From: Streptomyces pseudovenezuelae
GTDB lineage: Bacteria > Actinomycetota > Actinomycetes > Streptomycetales > Streptomycetaceae
DNA length: 64,000 nucleotides
Reading direction: 5' to 3'
Assembly: GCF_029892565.1 (NCBI RefSeq)
Contig: NZ_JARXVH010000001.1
Location: 744,001 to 808,000, forward strand
Shown here: positions 23,517-33,272 of the stretch, one piece after another
How the letters are laid out: each line of letters starts with the position of its first letter
Numbering within the stretch: position 1 is the first letter of the stretch
Notes under the pieces: generated by a model
The model's input: only the letters and a program-made list of their open reading frames with translations
What the model was told of the DNA's origin: nothing
Database searches by the model: none
Made by a program: the position numbers and the translations under genes

Positions 23517-24944
23517 TCACTCCGAGGGCGCCCGCCCCTCACCCCGCAGAAACACGAGGCTGCCGATGACCCCGAGCAGCACCACACCGGCGTTCACCGC
23601 GACGGCCGTCTTCAGGCCGCCGAGGACGGCCGCGGGTCCGGTCCCCACCATCGCCGCCGTGGCCACCGCGCTCATGACCGGTGTGCCCACGGTGATGCCG
23701 ATCTGCTGGGTCATGGTGGCGAGCCCGGTGGCCAGCCCCTGTTCCCGGTCGGCCAGACCCGACGTGGCCGTGACCATGAAGCCGACGATGGCCAGCATGT
23801 TGCCGATCCCGCCCAGGAAGGTGCCGGTCAGCAGCAGCCACAGCCAGGACCGGTCGACGCCGAGGCCGAGCAGTGCGGCGGTGGCGACGGCCTGGACGAG
23901 TCCGCCGGCGACCAGGGTCGACCGGCTGCCGAACCGGCCGATGACCCGGGGCGCGGCGAGGCCGCCGAGGACCGTGCCGAGGCCGAGCACGCCGAAGCTC
24001 AGCCCGGCGGCCAGCGGGGAGAAGCCGAGCACCTCCTGGAGGTAGAGGGTCATCAGGAAGACCAGGGACGTCTCGGTCAGGAAGGCGATCAGCCCGGCCA
24101 CGTTGCCCCAGGCCACGGACCGCCTGCCGAGCACGCTCGGCGGCACCAGCGGTGCGGGGGCCCGGCGCTCCACGGCGAGGAAGACGAGCAGCAGAAACAG
24201 GCCCAGGCCCAGCGCACCCAGAGCGAGCGGCGAGCCCCAGCCGCGCTCACCGGCCTGCGTGAAGCCGAGCACGACGGCCAGCAGACCGAGTGTGACGGTG
24301 ACCGCGCCGGGCAGGTCGAGCTTCGGGCGTTCGGCGGGCCGCGACTCCTTGACGACCGATGGGGCGACGACGAGGACGGCGAGGGCGACGGGGATGTTCA
24401 GGAAGAACGCCCACCGCCACGACAGGAGATCGGTGAGCATGCCTCCCAGGATCGCTCCGGTGGTGAACCCGGCCGACATGAGCGCCCCGTTGAGACCGAG
24501 CGCCCGCTCCCGCAGCGGTCCCTCCGGGAACGAGGTGGTCAGCAGGGACAGGCCCGCCGGGGTGACCGCCGCGGTCGCGAGGCCCTGGAGGACGCGGGCG
24601 GTGATCAGCGTCTCCGGGCTCTGCGCGAGGCCGCCCAGCAGAGAGGCGGCGGCGAGCACGGCGAGGCCGCCGAGGAAGATCCGCCGACGCCCGAACAGGT
24701 CCGCGACCCGGCCGAAGAGCAGGGTGAACCCGGCCGCGCACAGCGCGAACGCGGTGCCGATCCACTGCAGGTGCGCCAGCGAGAAGCCCAGGCCGTCGCC
24801 GATCACGGGCAGCGCCACGTTCAGGATGGAGAAGTCGACCGCCAGCATGAACTGGGCCGCGAGCAGCAGCACCAGGACCAGCCGGAGCCGGGGGGTGAGG
24901 GCGGCCGGCCCTGTGCCGGCCGCCCTCGTGTCGGTGACGGTCAT
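23517..24944 (-). CDS. MFS drug efflux transporter, DHA2 type
   Basis: A 475-residue transporter with about 14 hydrophobic helices. Helix 1 has the DHA2 acidic motif AVDFSILNVALPVIG. GRVADLFGRRRIFLGG is motif A, and LMSAGFTTGAILGGML is motif C-like. Export of a drug or endogenous metabolite by proton antiport is the family role. The ATG at 24944 follows AAGGAA. It is divergent from an MmyB-type regulator across 181 bases that contain a perfect 35-bp palindrome, so regulation by that neighbour is likely. Confidence 0.88.
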   Translation of the reverse strand: MTVTDTRAAGTGPAALTPRLRLVLVLLLAAQFMLAVDFSILNVALPVIGDGLGFSLAHLQWIGTAFALCAAGFTLLFGRVADLFGRRRIFLGGLAVLAAASLLGGLAQSPETLITARVLQGLATAAVTPAGLSLLTTSFPEGPLRERALGLNGALMSAGFTTGAILGGMLTDLLSWRWAFFLNIPVALAVLVVAPSVVKESRPAERPKLDLPGAVTVTLGLLAVVLGFTQAGERGWGSPLALGALGLGLFLLLVFLAVERRAPAPLVPPSVLGRRSVAWGNVAGLIAFLTETSLVFLMTLYLQEVLGFSPLAAGLSFGVLGLGTVLGGLAAPRVIGRFGSRSTLVAGGLVQAVATAALLGLGVDRSWLWLLLTGTFLGGIGNMLAIVGFMVTATSGLADREQGLATGLATMTQQIGITVGTPVMSAVATAAMVGTGPAAVLGGLKTAVAVNAGVVLLGVIGSLVFLRGEGRAPSE

Positions 24945-25028
24945 GGCGTCGTGTTCCTTCCTCACGGTGATGAAGGAAAGGCTCGCCCGCCGCCAACCGC
25001 CCAGCCAGATCCCGGAGTTGGGCAGGCA

Positions 25029-25063
25029 CCGCAAGGGTGGTCACGGCGTGACCACCCTTGCGG
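25029..25063. promoter_or_regulatory. Perfect 35-bp palindrome between MFS and MmyB-type regulator genes
   Basis: Left arm CCGCAAGGGTGGTCACG (25029-25045), one central G (25046), right arm CGTGACCACCCTTGCGG (25047-25063): 17 of 17 positions pair. It lies between divergent start codons, 85 bases from the MFS start and 62 from the regulator start. An operator for the adjacent regulator is the simplest reading. Confidence 0.7.
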
Positions 25064-25125
25064 ATCCCGTTCGGGAGCACCCACGGGCATGATGGAGAGG
25101 CGGCGCCCACATCGAGGAGGCAGGC

Positions 25126-26007
25126 ATGGACACCCGGTCCGAGCTAGGAGAGTTCCTCAGATCCCGCCGGGCCGCACTGCGCCCCGAGGAACTCGGCCTC
25201 ACCCCGCACCCGACCCGCCGCCGGGTCACGGGGCTGCGGCGCGAGGAGCTGGCCACGCTGGCGGGCGTCAGCATCACCCACTACACCCGCCTCGAACAGG
25301 GCCGCGCGCGAGGCGTCTCGGACTCCGTGCTGTACGCGATCGCCCGCACCCTGCGGCTCGGCGCCGACGAGACCGCCCACCTGCTCGCCCTCGCCCGCCC
25401 CGCCGACGCGTCCGTGCCCCGGCCACCCGCCCCACCCCGCGCCGAACACGCCGGCGCCTCGGCCCGCCAACTGGTCGCCGCCATGACCGACGTACCGGCC
25501 CTCGTCCTGGACCGCCGAGGCGACGTACTCACCTGGAACCGGCTCGGACACGCCCTGCTCGCCGGACAGTTGGCACCGGACGGCCCCGAGCGGCCGGCGG
25601 CGCGCCCGAACCTCGTCCGGATGCTGTTCCTTGACGAGAGGTACCGGGCGCTGTACGACGATCCGGACACGGAGGCCGAACTGGCCGTCGCCTCCCTGCG
25701 CTTGGTGGCCGGCCGCCATCCCGACGACCGCGCGCTCGCCGCACTGGTCGGTGAACTGTCCATCCAGAGCGCCGAATTCGCCGCCCTCTGGTCCCGGCAT
25801 CCGGTACGCACCTGCACCTCGGGCACCAAGCGACTGCACCATCCGACGGTCGGTCCGCTGGAACTCGCCTTCGAGAACCTCTGCATACCCGGCGCCTCCG
25901 GGCAACGCCTGATCGCCTACACGGCCGCCCCGGGCTCCCCCTCGGAAGCCGCACTGCGCCTGTTGGGCAGCCTCACCGCGCCCACGGCCACCGCGGACCG
26001 GCACTGA
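25126..26007 (+). CDS. XRE/MmyB-type transcriptional regulator
   Basis: A 293-residue regulator. The N-terminal helix-turn-helix has the family form ELGEFLRSRRAAL, then VTGLRREELATLAGVSITHYTRLEQGRARGVSDSVLYAIARTLRL. From about residue 110 follows an MmyB-like ligand-binding domain (VPALVLDRRGDVLTWNRLGHALL, LASLRLVAGRHPDD-type and HPTVGPLELAFENL segments), which in this family binds fatty acids or other hydrophobic ligands through a PAS-like fold. The start at 25126 follows GAGGAGG. It is divergent from an MFS exporter and probably regulates it. Confidence 0.88.
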   Translation: MDTRSELGEFLRSRRAALRPEELGLTPHPTRRRVTGLRREELATLAGVSITHYTRLEQGRARGVSDSVLYAIARTLRLGADETAHLLALARPADASVPRPPAPPRAEHAGASARQLVAAMTDVPALVLDRRGDVLTWNRLGHALLAGQLAPDGPERPAARPNLVRMLFLDERYRALYDDPDTEAELAVASLRLVAGRHPDDRALAALVGELSIQSAEFAALWSRHPVRTCTSGTKRLHHPTVGPLELAFENLCIPGASGQRLIAYTAAPGSPSEAALRLLGSLTAPTATADRH

Positions 26008-26109
26008 CCCCACCACCTCGCAGGACGACCCACGGCTTCCCTGACGTGGGCGCCTTCGTGCGCCCTGCCCCCTTGACAAGCCCCGGCCCGCGACGGCAAT
26101 CTTCCATTA

Positions 26110-26138
26110 AGCAGAAACTAACTTCCGCAATACGGAAT
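26110..26138 (+). promoter_or_regulatory. AllR-like operator upstream of hydroxypyruvate isomerase
   Basis: The palindrome TTCCGCAATACGGAA (26123-26137) is preceded by AGCAGAAACTAAC. The whole 29-bp element matches 26 of 29 positions with the element in front of glyoxylate carboligase. The sequence suits an IclR-family regulator such as AllR, known to control allantoin and glyoxylate genes in Streptomyces. A further ATACGGAA half-site lies at 26143-26150. Confidence 0.65.
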
Positions 26139-26166
26139 CTCGATACGGAAGGGAGCGCGGCCCCCG

Positions 26167-27015
26167 ATGCCAGGTTCTGGATTCAGCGCCGCCGCAGACC
26201 AGCGCTTCAACGTCAACCTGTCGATCCTCTTCACGGAACTCCCGCTCCTGGAGCGCCCCGCGGCCGCCGCCGCGGCGGGCTTCACCGCGGTCGAGCTGTG
26301 GTGGCCCTGGGTCGACTCCCCCACCCCCGAGCGGTCCGAGCTCGACGCCCTGAAGAAGGCGATCGAGGACGCGGGCGTCCAGCTCACGGGCCTCAACTTC
26401 TACGCGGGACAGTTGCCGGGCCCCGACCGCGGCGCCCTGTCGATCCCGGGCGAGGAGTCGGAGCGGTTCCGCGCGAACATCGACGTGGCCGCCGACTTCG
26501 CCCACTCCCTGGGCACCAAGGCGCTCAACGCGCTCTACGGCAACCGCGTGGACGGCGTCGACCCGGCCGAGCAGGACGCGCTCGCGCTGGAGAACCTGGT
26601 ACTCGCGGCCCGCGCGGCCGACCGGATCGGCGCGATCCTCCTGATCGAGGCGCTCAACAACCCCGAGTCGCCGCTGTACCCGCTGGTGTCGGCGCCGGCC
26701 GCCGTCGGGATCGTGGACAAGGTCAACGACGCGTCGGGCCTCGGCAACGCGCGTTTCCTGATGGACCTCTACCACCTGTCCATGAACGGCGAGGACCTGC
26801 CGTCGGTGATCGAGCGCTACACGGCGAAGACCGGGCACGTGCAGATCGCGGACAACCCGGGCCGCGGCGCCCCCGGCACCGGCTCGCTCCCCCTCGAAGA
26901 CCTCCTCCACCAGTTGGCGAAGGCCGGTTACGACGGCTGGGTCGGCCTGGAGTACAAGCCGGGCGACCGGCCGAGCGCCGAGGCCTTCGAGTGGCTCCCG
27001 CGCGCGGCGCGCTGA
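26167..27015 (+). CDS. hyi: Hydroxypyruvate isomerase-like TIM-barrel protein
   Basis: A 282-residue xylose-isomerase-like TIM barrel. RFNVNLSILFTELPLLERP opens the fold, and VELWWPW replaces the usual VEfwfpy of Hyi. The metal-binding glutamates fall in LLIEALNN and WVGLEYKP, with FLMDLYHLSMNGED and GHVQIADNPGRGAPGTG as further family signatures. It interconverts hydroxypyruvate and tartronate semialdehyde. It is followed 54 bases later by the reductase gene and shares an operator with the carboligase gene, so all three serve glyoxylate assimilation after allantoin breakdown. GGAAGGGAG precedes the ATG at 26167. Confidence 0.92.
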   Translation: MPGSGFSAAADQRFNVNLSILFTELPLLERPAAAAAAGFTAVELWWPWVDSPTPERSELDALKKAIEDAGVQLTGLNFYAGQLPGPDRGALSIPGEESERFRANIDVAADFAHSLGTKALNALYGNRVDGVDPAEQDALALENLVLAARAADRIGAILLIEALNNPESPLYPLVSAPAAVGIVDKVNDASGLGNARFLMDLYHLSMNGEDLPSVIERYTAKTGHVQIADNPGRGAPGTGSLPLEDLLHQLAKAGYDGWVGLEYKPGDRPSAEAFEWLPRAAR

Positions 27016-27069
27016 CCTCATCGACGCCGAACTCCCAGACTTCGCAGAGCAGTTAGAGAGGCTCCCAGC

Positions 27070-27960
27070 ATGAGCAACCTCCCCAAGATCGCCTGGATAG
27101 GCCTCGGCATCATGGGCTCCCCCATGTCCGAGAACCTGATCAAGGCGGGTTACGACGTCACCGGCTTCACCCTGGAGCCGGACAAGTTGGACCGGCTCAC
27201 CGCCGCCGGCGGCACGGCCGCCGGTTCGATCGCGGAGGCCGTGCGGGACGCCGACGTCGTCATCACGATGGTGCCCGCGTCCCCGCAGGTCGAGGCGATC
27301 ACGTACGGCCCCGACGGCATCCTGGAGAACGCGCGCTCCGGCGCCCTGCTGATCGACATGTCCTCGATCACCCCGCAGACCTCGGTGGACCTGGCAACGG
27401 CCGCCCGGGACAAGGGAATCCGCGTGCTCGACGCCCCCGTCTCCGGTGGTGAGGCGGGCGCGATCGAGGCCGTGCTGTCCATCATGGCCGGCGGCGGGCA
27501 GTCCGACTTCGAGGAGGCCGAGCCGATCTTCGACGCGCTCGGCAGGACCATCGTGCTGTGCGGTCCGCACGGCTCCGGTCAGACCGTGAAGGCCGCCAAC
27601 CAGCTGATCGTCGCCGTGAACATCCAGGCGTGCGCCGAGGCCGTGGTCTTCCTGGAGAAGTCGGGCGTGGACCTCGCGGCGGCCCTCGACGTCCTCAACG
27701 GTGGGCTCGCAGGCTCCACCGTGCTGACGCGGAAGAAGGACAACTTCCTCAACCGCGACTTCAAGCCGGGCTTCCGGATCGACCTGCACCACAAGGACAT
27801 GGGCATCGTGACCGACGCGGCCCGCAACGTCGGTGCCGCACTGCCCGTCGGGGCCGTGGTGGCCCAGCTGGTCGCCAGCCTGCGCGCCCAGGGCGACGGC
27901 GGCCTCGACCACTCGGCCCTGCTGCGCTCCGTCGAGCGACTCTCCGGCGCGCAGCTCTGA
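27070..27960 (+). CDS. glxR: 2-hydroxy-3-oxopropionate (tartronate semialdehyde) reductase
   Basis: A 296-residue beta-hydroxyacid dehydrogenase. The Rossmann motif is GLGIMGSPMSENL. The substrate-binding motif is DAPVSGGEAGA, and the catalytic lysine is in GSGQTVKAANQLIVA, followed by FRIDLHHKDMGIV. It reduces tartronate semialdehyde to D-glycerate with NAD(P)H. It lies immediately downstream of the hydroxypyruvate isomerase gene and probably in the same transcript, with a GAGAGG ribosome site. Its substrate would be provided by glyoxylate carboligase encoded 2.5 kb away. Confidence 0.93.
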   Translation: MSNLPKIAWIGLGIMGSPMSENLIKAGYDVTGFTLEPDKLDRLTAAGGTAAGSIAEAVRDADVVITMVPASPQVEAITYGPDGILENARSGALLIDMSSITPQTSVDLATAARDKGIRVLDAPVSGGEAGAIEAVLSIMAGGGQSDFEEAEPIFDALGRTIVLCGPHGSGQTVKAANQLIVAVNIQACAEAVVFLEKSGVDLAAALDVLNGGLAGSTVLTRKKDNFLNRDFKPGFRIDLHHKDMGIVTDAARNVGAALPVGAVVAQLVASLRAQGDGGLDHSALLRSVERLSGAQL

Positions 27961-27989
27961 TCCGAGGGCCCAGCTCTGATCCGAGGGCC
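27952..27989 (+). repeat. 19-bp tandem repeat over the stop codon
   Basis: CAGCTCTGATCCGAGGGCC occurs twice back to back (27952-27970 and 27971-27989). The first copy carries the reductase stop codon. A more degenerate copy (CCCTGATCCAGGGGCC) follows at about 28010-28026. It looks like local slippage duplication. Confidence 0.75.
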
Positions 27990-28100
27990 GGCTCCGGTCC
28001 AGGAGCCGAGCCCTGATCCAGGGGCCCCAAAAGCTCCGGGCGGCGCCGACGCCGACAACTGTCCTGTCGCGCCCAGGCGAGGCGCCGCCCGGAAACCACT

Positions 28101-28140
28101 TCAACAAACTGTTGACGCCCAGATCGCCCCCTTCTAGGCT
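28101..28140 (+). promoter_or_regulatory. Catalase promoter with TCAACA-N3-TGTTGA operator
   Basis: The palindrome TCAACAAACTGTTGA (28101-28115) overlaps the -35 box TTGACG (28112-28117). A -10 box TAGGCT (28135-28140) follows after exactly 17 bases. The same palindrome and -35 overlap occur at the urate operon promoter. Confidence 0.75.
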
Positions 28141-28161
28141 CCACGAAGAGGCTCCACGAAG
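28136..28161 (+). repeat. 13-bp tandem duplication at the catalase -10 region
   Basis: AGGCTCCACGAAG is present twice in succession (28136-28148 and 28149-28161). The first copy starts inside the -10 box, so the duplication covers the likely transcription start. Confidence 0.8.
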
Positions 28162-28179
28162 CGGAAACAGTTTTCCGCT
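28160..28179 (+). promoter_or_regulatory. Inverted repeat in catalase leader
   Basis: AGCGGAAA-CAGT-TTTCCGCT: perfect 8-bp arms with a 4-nt spacer, 20 bases after the -10 box and ending 23 bases before the ATG. It could be a second operator or a leader hairpin near the ribosome site. Confidence 0.5.
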
Positions 28180-28202
28180 GACACCTGCACGGAAGGTCCA
28201 CG

Positions 28203-29675
28203 ATGTCGAAGCGTGCGCTCACCGCGCCGACTCTCACCACAGAGTCCGGCGCCCCGGTCGCCGACAACCAGAACTCCGCCTCCGCCGGCATCGGCGGCCC
28301 GCTCCTGCTCCAGGACCAGCACCTGCTGGAGAAGCTCGCCCGCTTCAACCGCGAGCGCATCCCGGAGCGCGTGGTGCACGCCCGCGGCTCGGGGGCGTAC
28401 GGCTACTTCGAGGTGACCGACGACGTCACCGGCTTCACGCACGCCGACTTCTTGAGCGGTGTCGGCAAGCGCACCGAGCTGTTCCTGCGCTTCTCGACCG
28501 TGGCCGACTCGCTGGGCGGCGCGGACGCGGTGCGCGACCCGCGCGGCTTCGCGGTCAAGTTCTATACGGAGCAGGGGAATTACGACCTGGTCGGGAACAA
28601 CACCCCGGTGTTCTTCATCAAGGACCCCATCAAGTTCCCCGACTTCATCCACTCGCAGAAGCGCGATCCCTTCACGGGCCGTCAGGAGCCGGACAACGTC
28701 TGGGACTTCTGGGCGCACGCCCCCGAGGCCACGCACCAGGTGACCTGGCTGATGGGCGACCGCGGCATCCCGGCGTCGTACCGCCACATGAACGGTTACG
28801 GCTCGCACACCTACCAGTGGACGAACGCCGACGGCGAGGCGTTCTTCGTCAAGTACCACTTCAAGACCAACCAGGGCGTCCGCAGCCTGAGCAGTGAGCA
28901 GGCCGCGGAGATCGCGGGCAAGGACGCCGGCTCGCACCAGACAGACCTGCTTCAGGCCATCGAGCGGGGCGTCAACCCGTCCTGGACGCTGCACGTGCAG
29001 ATCATGCCGGCGGCCGAGGCGGCGGAGTACCGCTTCAACCCGTTCGACCTGACCAAGGTCTGGCCGCACCGCGACTACCCGCTCCAGCGCGTGGGCCGAC
29101 TGGTGCTGGACCGCAACCCGGACAACGTCTTCGCCGAGGTCGAGCAGGCCGCGTTCTCCCCGGACAACTTCGTTCCGGGCATCGGCCCCTCGCCCGACAA
29201 GATGCTCCAGGGCCGCCTGTTCGCGTACGCGGACGCCCACCGCTACCGCCTGGGCGTCAACCACACGCTGCTCGCGGTGAACGCCCCCAGGGCGACGACC
29301 GCCCGCAACTACGGCCGCGACGGCCTGATGGCGGCCAACTCCCAGGGCCGTTACGCCAAGAACTACGAGCCGAACTCCTACGACGGCCCGGTCGAGACCG
29401 GCCGCCCGCAGTCCGCCCCGCTCGCGGTGACCGGGTACACCGGCACCCACGAGGCGCCCCAGCACACCAAGGACGACGACTTCTTCCAGGCGGGCGAGCT
29501 GTACCGCCTGATGTCCGAGGACGAGAGGTCCCGGCTCGTCGCGAACATCGCCGGTGGCCTCTCGCAGGTCTCCCGCGACGACGTGATCGAGAAGAACCTC
29601 GCGCACTTCCACGCCGCCGACCCCGAATACGGCCGGCGCGTGGAAGAAGCGGTCCGCGCCCTGCGCGAGGACTGA
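28203..29675 (+). CDS. katA: Monofunctional heme catalase
   Basis: A 490-residue small-subunit catalase that removes H2O2. The active-site histidine is H59 in [16 protein letters not shown], and the distal asparagine is in [15 protein letters not shown]. The heme-ligand tyrosine is Y342 in [14 protein letters not shown]. Length and the [16 protein letters not shown]-type tail fit the clade 3 or related small-subunit group. GGAAGG precedes the ATG. It lies between genes for glyoxylate use and shares a promoter palindrome with the uricase operon, which suggests that it mainly handles peroxide from urate oxidation. The gene symbol is generic. Confidence 0.95.
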   Translation: MSKRALTAPTLTTESGAPVADNQNSASAGIGGPLLLQDQHLLEKLARFNRERIPERVVHARGSGAYGYFEVTDDVTGFTHADFLSGVGKRTELFLRFSTVADSLGGADAVRDPRGFAVKFYTEQGNYDLVGNNTPVFFIKDPIKFPDFIHSQKRDPFTGRQEPDNVWDFWAHAPEATHQVTWLMGDRGIPASYRHMNGYGSHTYQWTNADGEAFFVKYHFKTNQGVRSLSSEQAAEIAGKDAGSHQTDLLQAIERGVNPSWTLHVQIMPAAEAAEYRFNPFDLTKVWPHRDYPLQRVGRLVLDRNPDNVFAEVEQAAFSPDNFVPGIGPSPDKMLQGRLFAYADAHRYRLGVNHTLLAVNAPRATTARNYGRDGLMAANSQGRYAKNYEPNSYDGPVETGRPQSAPLAVTGYTGTHEAPQHTKDDDFFQAGELYRLMSEDERSRLVANIAGGLSQVSRDDVIEKNLAHFHAADPEYGRRVEEAVRALRED

Positions 29676-29977
29676 GCCCCCGGCCGTGTCCGACCCGGTG
29701 ACCCGGATGAGGGGTGGTCACGCGGGACAGGACACGGTGCGGGTAGGGCGAGGACCGCGGCGGAGTGCGAGCCAGTGCGGTGGTGAAGGACCCGGGCCTC
29801 CATCTCGACCAGAGGGAAGGAGCGCCCCGGTCCCATCGCCTCCACCGCGGTCCCGGCCCCACATGAACGACAACCGAGCGACACCAGGCGCCGGATGCGG
29901 ACAGTCCCGTATCCGGCGCCTTCCGCATTTCCGGCCTTCCGGGTGCGTGGCCACCCCTTCCCCAGCAGTCTGAGGGC
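29676..29977. other. 302-bp intergenic region after catalase
   Basis: No convincing gene. The only clear structure is the hairpin at 29887-29920. A short open frame at 29686-29973 is Arg/Pro-rich, lacks a ribosome site and reads through the hairpin, so I do not call it a gene. Confidence 0.5.
29887..29920 (+). terminator. Hairpin terminator
   Basis: GGCGCCGGAT / ATCCGGCGCC, a perfect 10-bp outer stem with further CGG/CCG pairing inside, followed by TTCCGCATTT. It lies 212 bases after catalase and 58 bases before the next small gene. Confidence 0.65.
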
Positions 29978-30217
29978 ATGGCACATCCAACCGAGAACCC
30001 GCACATCGTGGTCCACGCGCCGGCCCTGGACGGGTCCCGGCGCGTGACGTCCGGGGACGAGACGCTGGGCATCGCCACCCACGTCGACGACGTCGCCGAG
30101 ATCCTGCGACTGGCCGATCTGTACGTCACCGACGTCGAGGACAGCGAGCTCATCGAGTGGCAGGGCGGCGGTCCCGAGGACTGGCCGGGGCTGTCGGAGC
30201 ACCATGAGGGGGCGTGA
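29978..30217 (+). CDS. Small acidic protein of unknown function
   Basis: A 79-residue protein, acidic throughout (VDDVAEILRLADLYVTDVEDSELIEW). It has an opening HIVVHAPALDGSRRVT segment that could form a beta-hairpin. Coding bias is typical of the genome, and it has its own ATG after the upstream hairpin, so it is probably real although I cannot name a family. It ends 109 bases before a very strong bidirectional terminator. No enzymatic or DNA-binding motif is visible. Confidence 0.6.
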   Translation: MAHPTENPHIVVHAPALDGSRRVTSGDETLGIATHVDDVAEILRLADLYVTDVEDSELIEWQGGGPEDWPGLSEHHEGA

Positions 30218-30325
30218 TCACGGGCGCGTGCGGGGGGACGTAGGACGTCTACGCAATCCTCAAATCAAGCTCTGAATATTGTTCAAGAGGCTTCAACCAC
30301 CCTCGGGGGTGGGCACATTCTGGTC

Positions 30326-30368
30326 ACGCGTGGGGCCCGCCGACACGGGGGCGGCGGGCCCCACGCGT
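30326..30368. terminator. Strong bidirectional terminator
   Basis: ACGCGTGGGGCCCGCCG / CGGCGGGCCCCACGCGT: perfect 17-bp stem with a 9-nt loop between the small acidic gene (plus strand) and glyoxylate carboligase (minus strand). Confidence 0.8.
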
Positions 30369-30395
30369 ACCGAAAAGACTCGTGCGCACCGAAAG

Positions 30396-30421
30396 AGCGG
30401 CCCACCTCAAGGTGAGCCGCT
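30396..30421 (-). terminator. Terminator of glyoxylate carboligase
   Basis: AGCGGC + CACCT pairs with AGGTG + GCCGCT (11 bp with one C-A mismatch, 2-nt loop). It lies 20 bases after the carboligase stop and is followed on the minus strand by CTTTC. Confidence 0.75.
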
Positions 30422-30441
30422 CTCCTGCTGCTTGGGACCCG

Positions 30442-32226
<1,785 letters not shown>

Positions 32227-32286
32227 TGCGTACTCCTGCTTCGGCTGTCGGAACGGCACTCCCGTCGCGCCCCGCGGTGAGCATCT

Positions 32287-32315
32287 ATTCCGTAATGCGG
32301 AATTTAGTTTCTACT
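32287..32315 (-). promoter_or_regulatory. AllR-like operator upstream of glyoxylate carboligase
   Basis: Read on the minus strand, this element matches the hydroxypyruvate isomerase element at 26 of 29 bases. It centres on the palindrome TTCCGTAATGCGGAA (plus-strand 32288-32302) with AGAAACTAA on its upstream flank. An IclR-type repressor site is inferred. Confidence 0.65.
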
Positions 32316-32467
32316 ATCTGGAAGCAATGTAGGTGGAGGGGCGGGGGCCGTCAAGGGATGGGCGCCCGGCGGCCCCCGTCCGTCGGGCGACGCAAAGCGT
32401 CGGACAAGCGCGGGTGTGCGGGAGCACTATGGGACCGCCGTCCCGATGCGACGCCTTGGAGTGGGCC

Positions 32468-33184
32468 ATGCCCGAGAGCGTGCCGGTGCGCTGCCCGGCC
32501 TGCCGGCGCGAGCACCGATTCACCGCGCCGTCCTATCCGTGCGTGTGCGGTGCCCCGGTCACCCCGCCACTGGACCCGGGGGGCGTGCCGACGGCCGTCA
32601 CGCACCAGGTCTGGGACGAGGAGTGGGTCGGCGTGCGCTGCGCCTCCTGCGACCGCCTGGACCAGTGGCCGCACCCGGAGCTGGGCTGCCCGTGCGGGAC
32701 CGTGCTGCGGATCCCGGTGTCCCGGACGGACGGCCGGTCCGCGCCTCCGGAGCGGCTGCCGCAGCTGACCCCCGCCGCCGCACCGGCCGGCGAGACGCCG
32801 CCGCGCCGGGCCTTCCAGCCGGTCACGATCCGTACGGCGCGGGACGCGGTGACGGCCGCCGCGCTGTACCTGCGCTGGCTCGGCTACGAGGACATCCGCC
32901 GGGCCGACCAGCGTCCCCCGTCCGGCATCGGGCTCGCCGCCCGCGGTCTGCTGGCCCAGGTCGACCCGACCGTCCGCCCGGCCGCACTGCGCGACGTGGA
33001 GTGCCTGTGGCTGACCGCCATGACGGAGTCGTCGGCCTGCGTCTACTTCTCCCTCGCGGGCTACGCCACCGAAGCCCGCACCTGCGCCGACTCCCTCGGC
33101 ATGCCCCTGTTCGTCCTCGACCTCACCGGTACCCCGCAGCCGGTCAACACCCTCGCCGACGACCTGGACGCGGCGGGCGCCTGA
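32468..33184 (+). CDS. Double zinc-ribbon protein with degenerate Mrr-like endonuclease domain
   Basis: A 238-residue protein. Two zinc ribbons of identical spacing are clear: C9-x2-C12, C25-x-C27 and C58-x2-C61, C74-x-C76. A Pro-rich linker leads to a C-terminal domain starting VTIRTARDAVTAAALYLRWLGYED and ending MPLFVLDLTGTPQPVN. That layout fits a restriction-endonuclease-like (Mrr) fold, but where active members have a G-x-D and Q-x-K pair this one reads GIGLAARGLLAQVDP, so catalysis is doubtful. The ATG at 32468 is preceded by GGAG. It is a stand-alone gene divergent from glyoxylate carboligase. The fold assignment is inferred from pattern only. Confidence 0.65.
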   Translation: MPESVPVRCPACRREHRFTAPSYPCVCGAPVTPPLDPGGVPTAVTHQVWDEEWVGVRCASCDRLDQWPHPELGCPCGTVLRIPVSRTDGRSAPPERLPQLTPAAAPAGETPPRRAFQPVTIRTARDAVTAAALYLRWLGYEDIRRADQRPPSGIGLAARGLLAQVDPTVRPAALRDVECLWLTAMTESSACVYFSLAGYATEARTCADSLGMPLFVLDLTGTPQPVNTLADDLDAAGA

Positions 33185-33272
33185 CGTAAGCCCGGACTCC
33201 CCTGCTGCTTCACTCCCGGTCCCGCCCCGAATTCCGCTCGCCCCGGCCGCCGCCCCGCGCGAGACTCGGCGG

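Noticed and set aside
23410-25092. Plus-strand open frames antisense to the MFS exporter at 23517-24944
   Set aside because: They mirror the exporter codons, lack ribosome sites and are Arg/Ser/Pro-rich; the minus-strand exporter has all family motifs.
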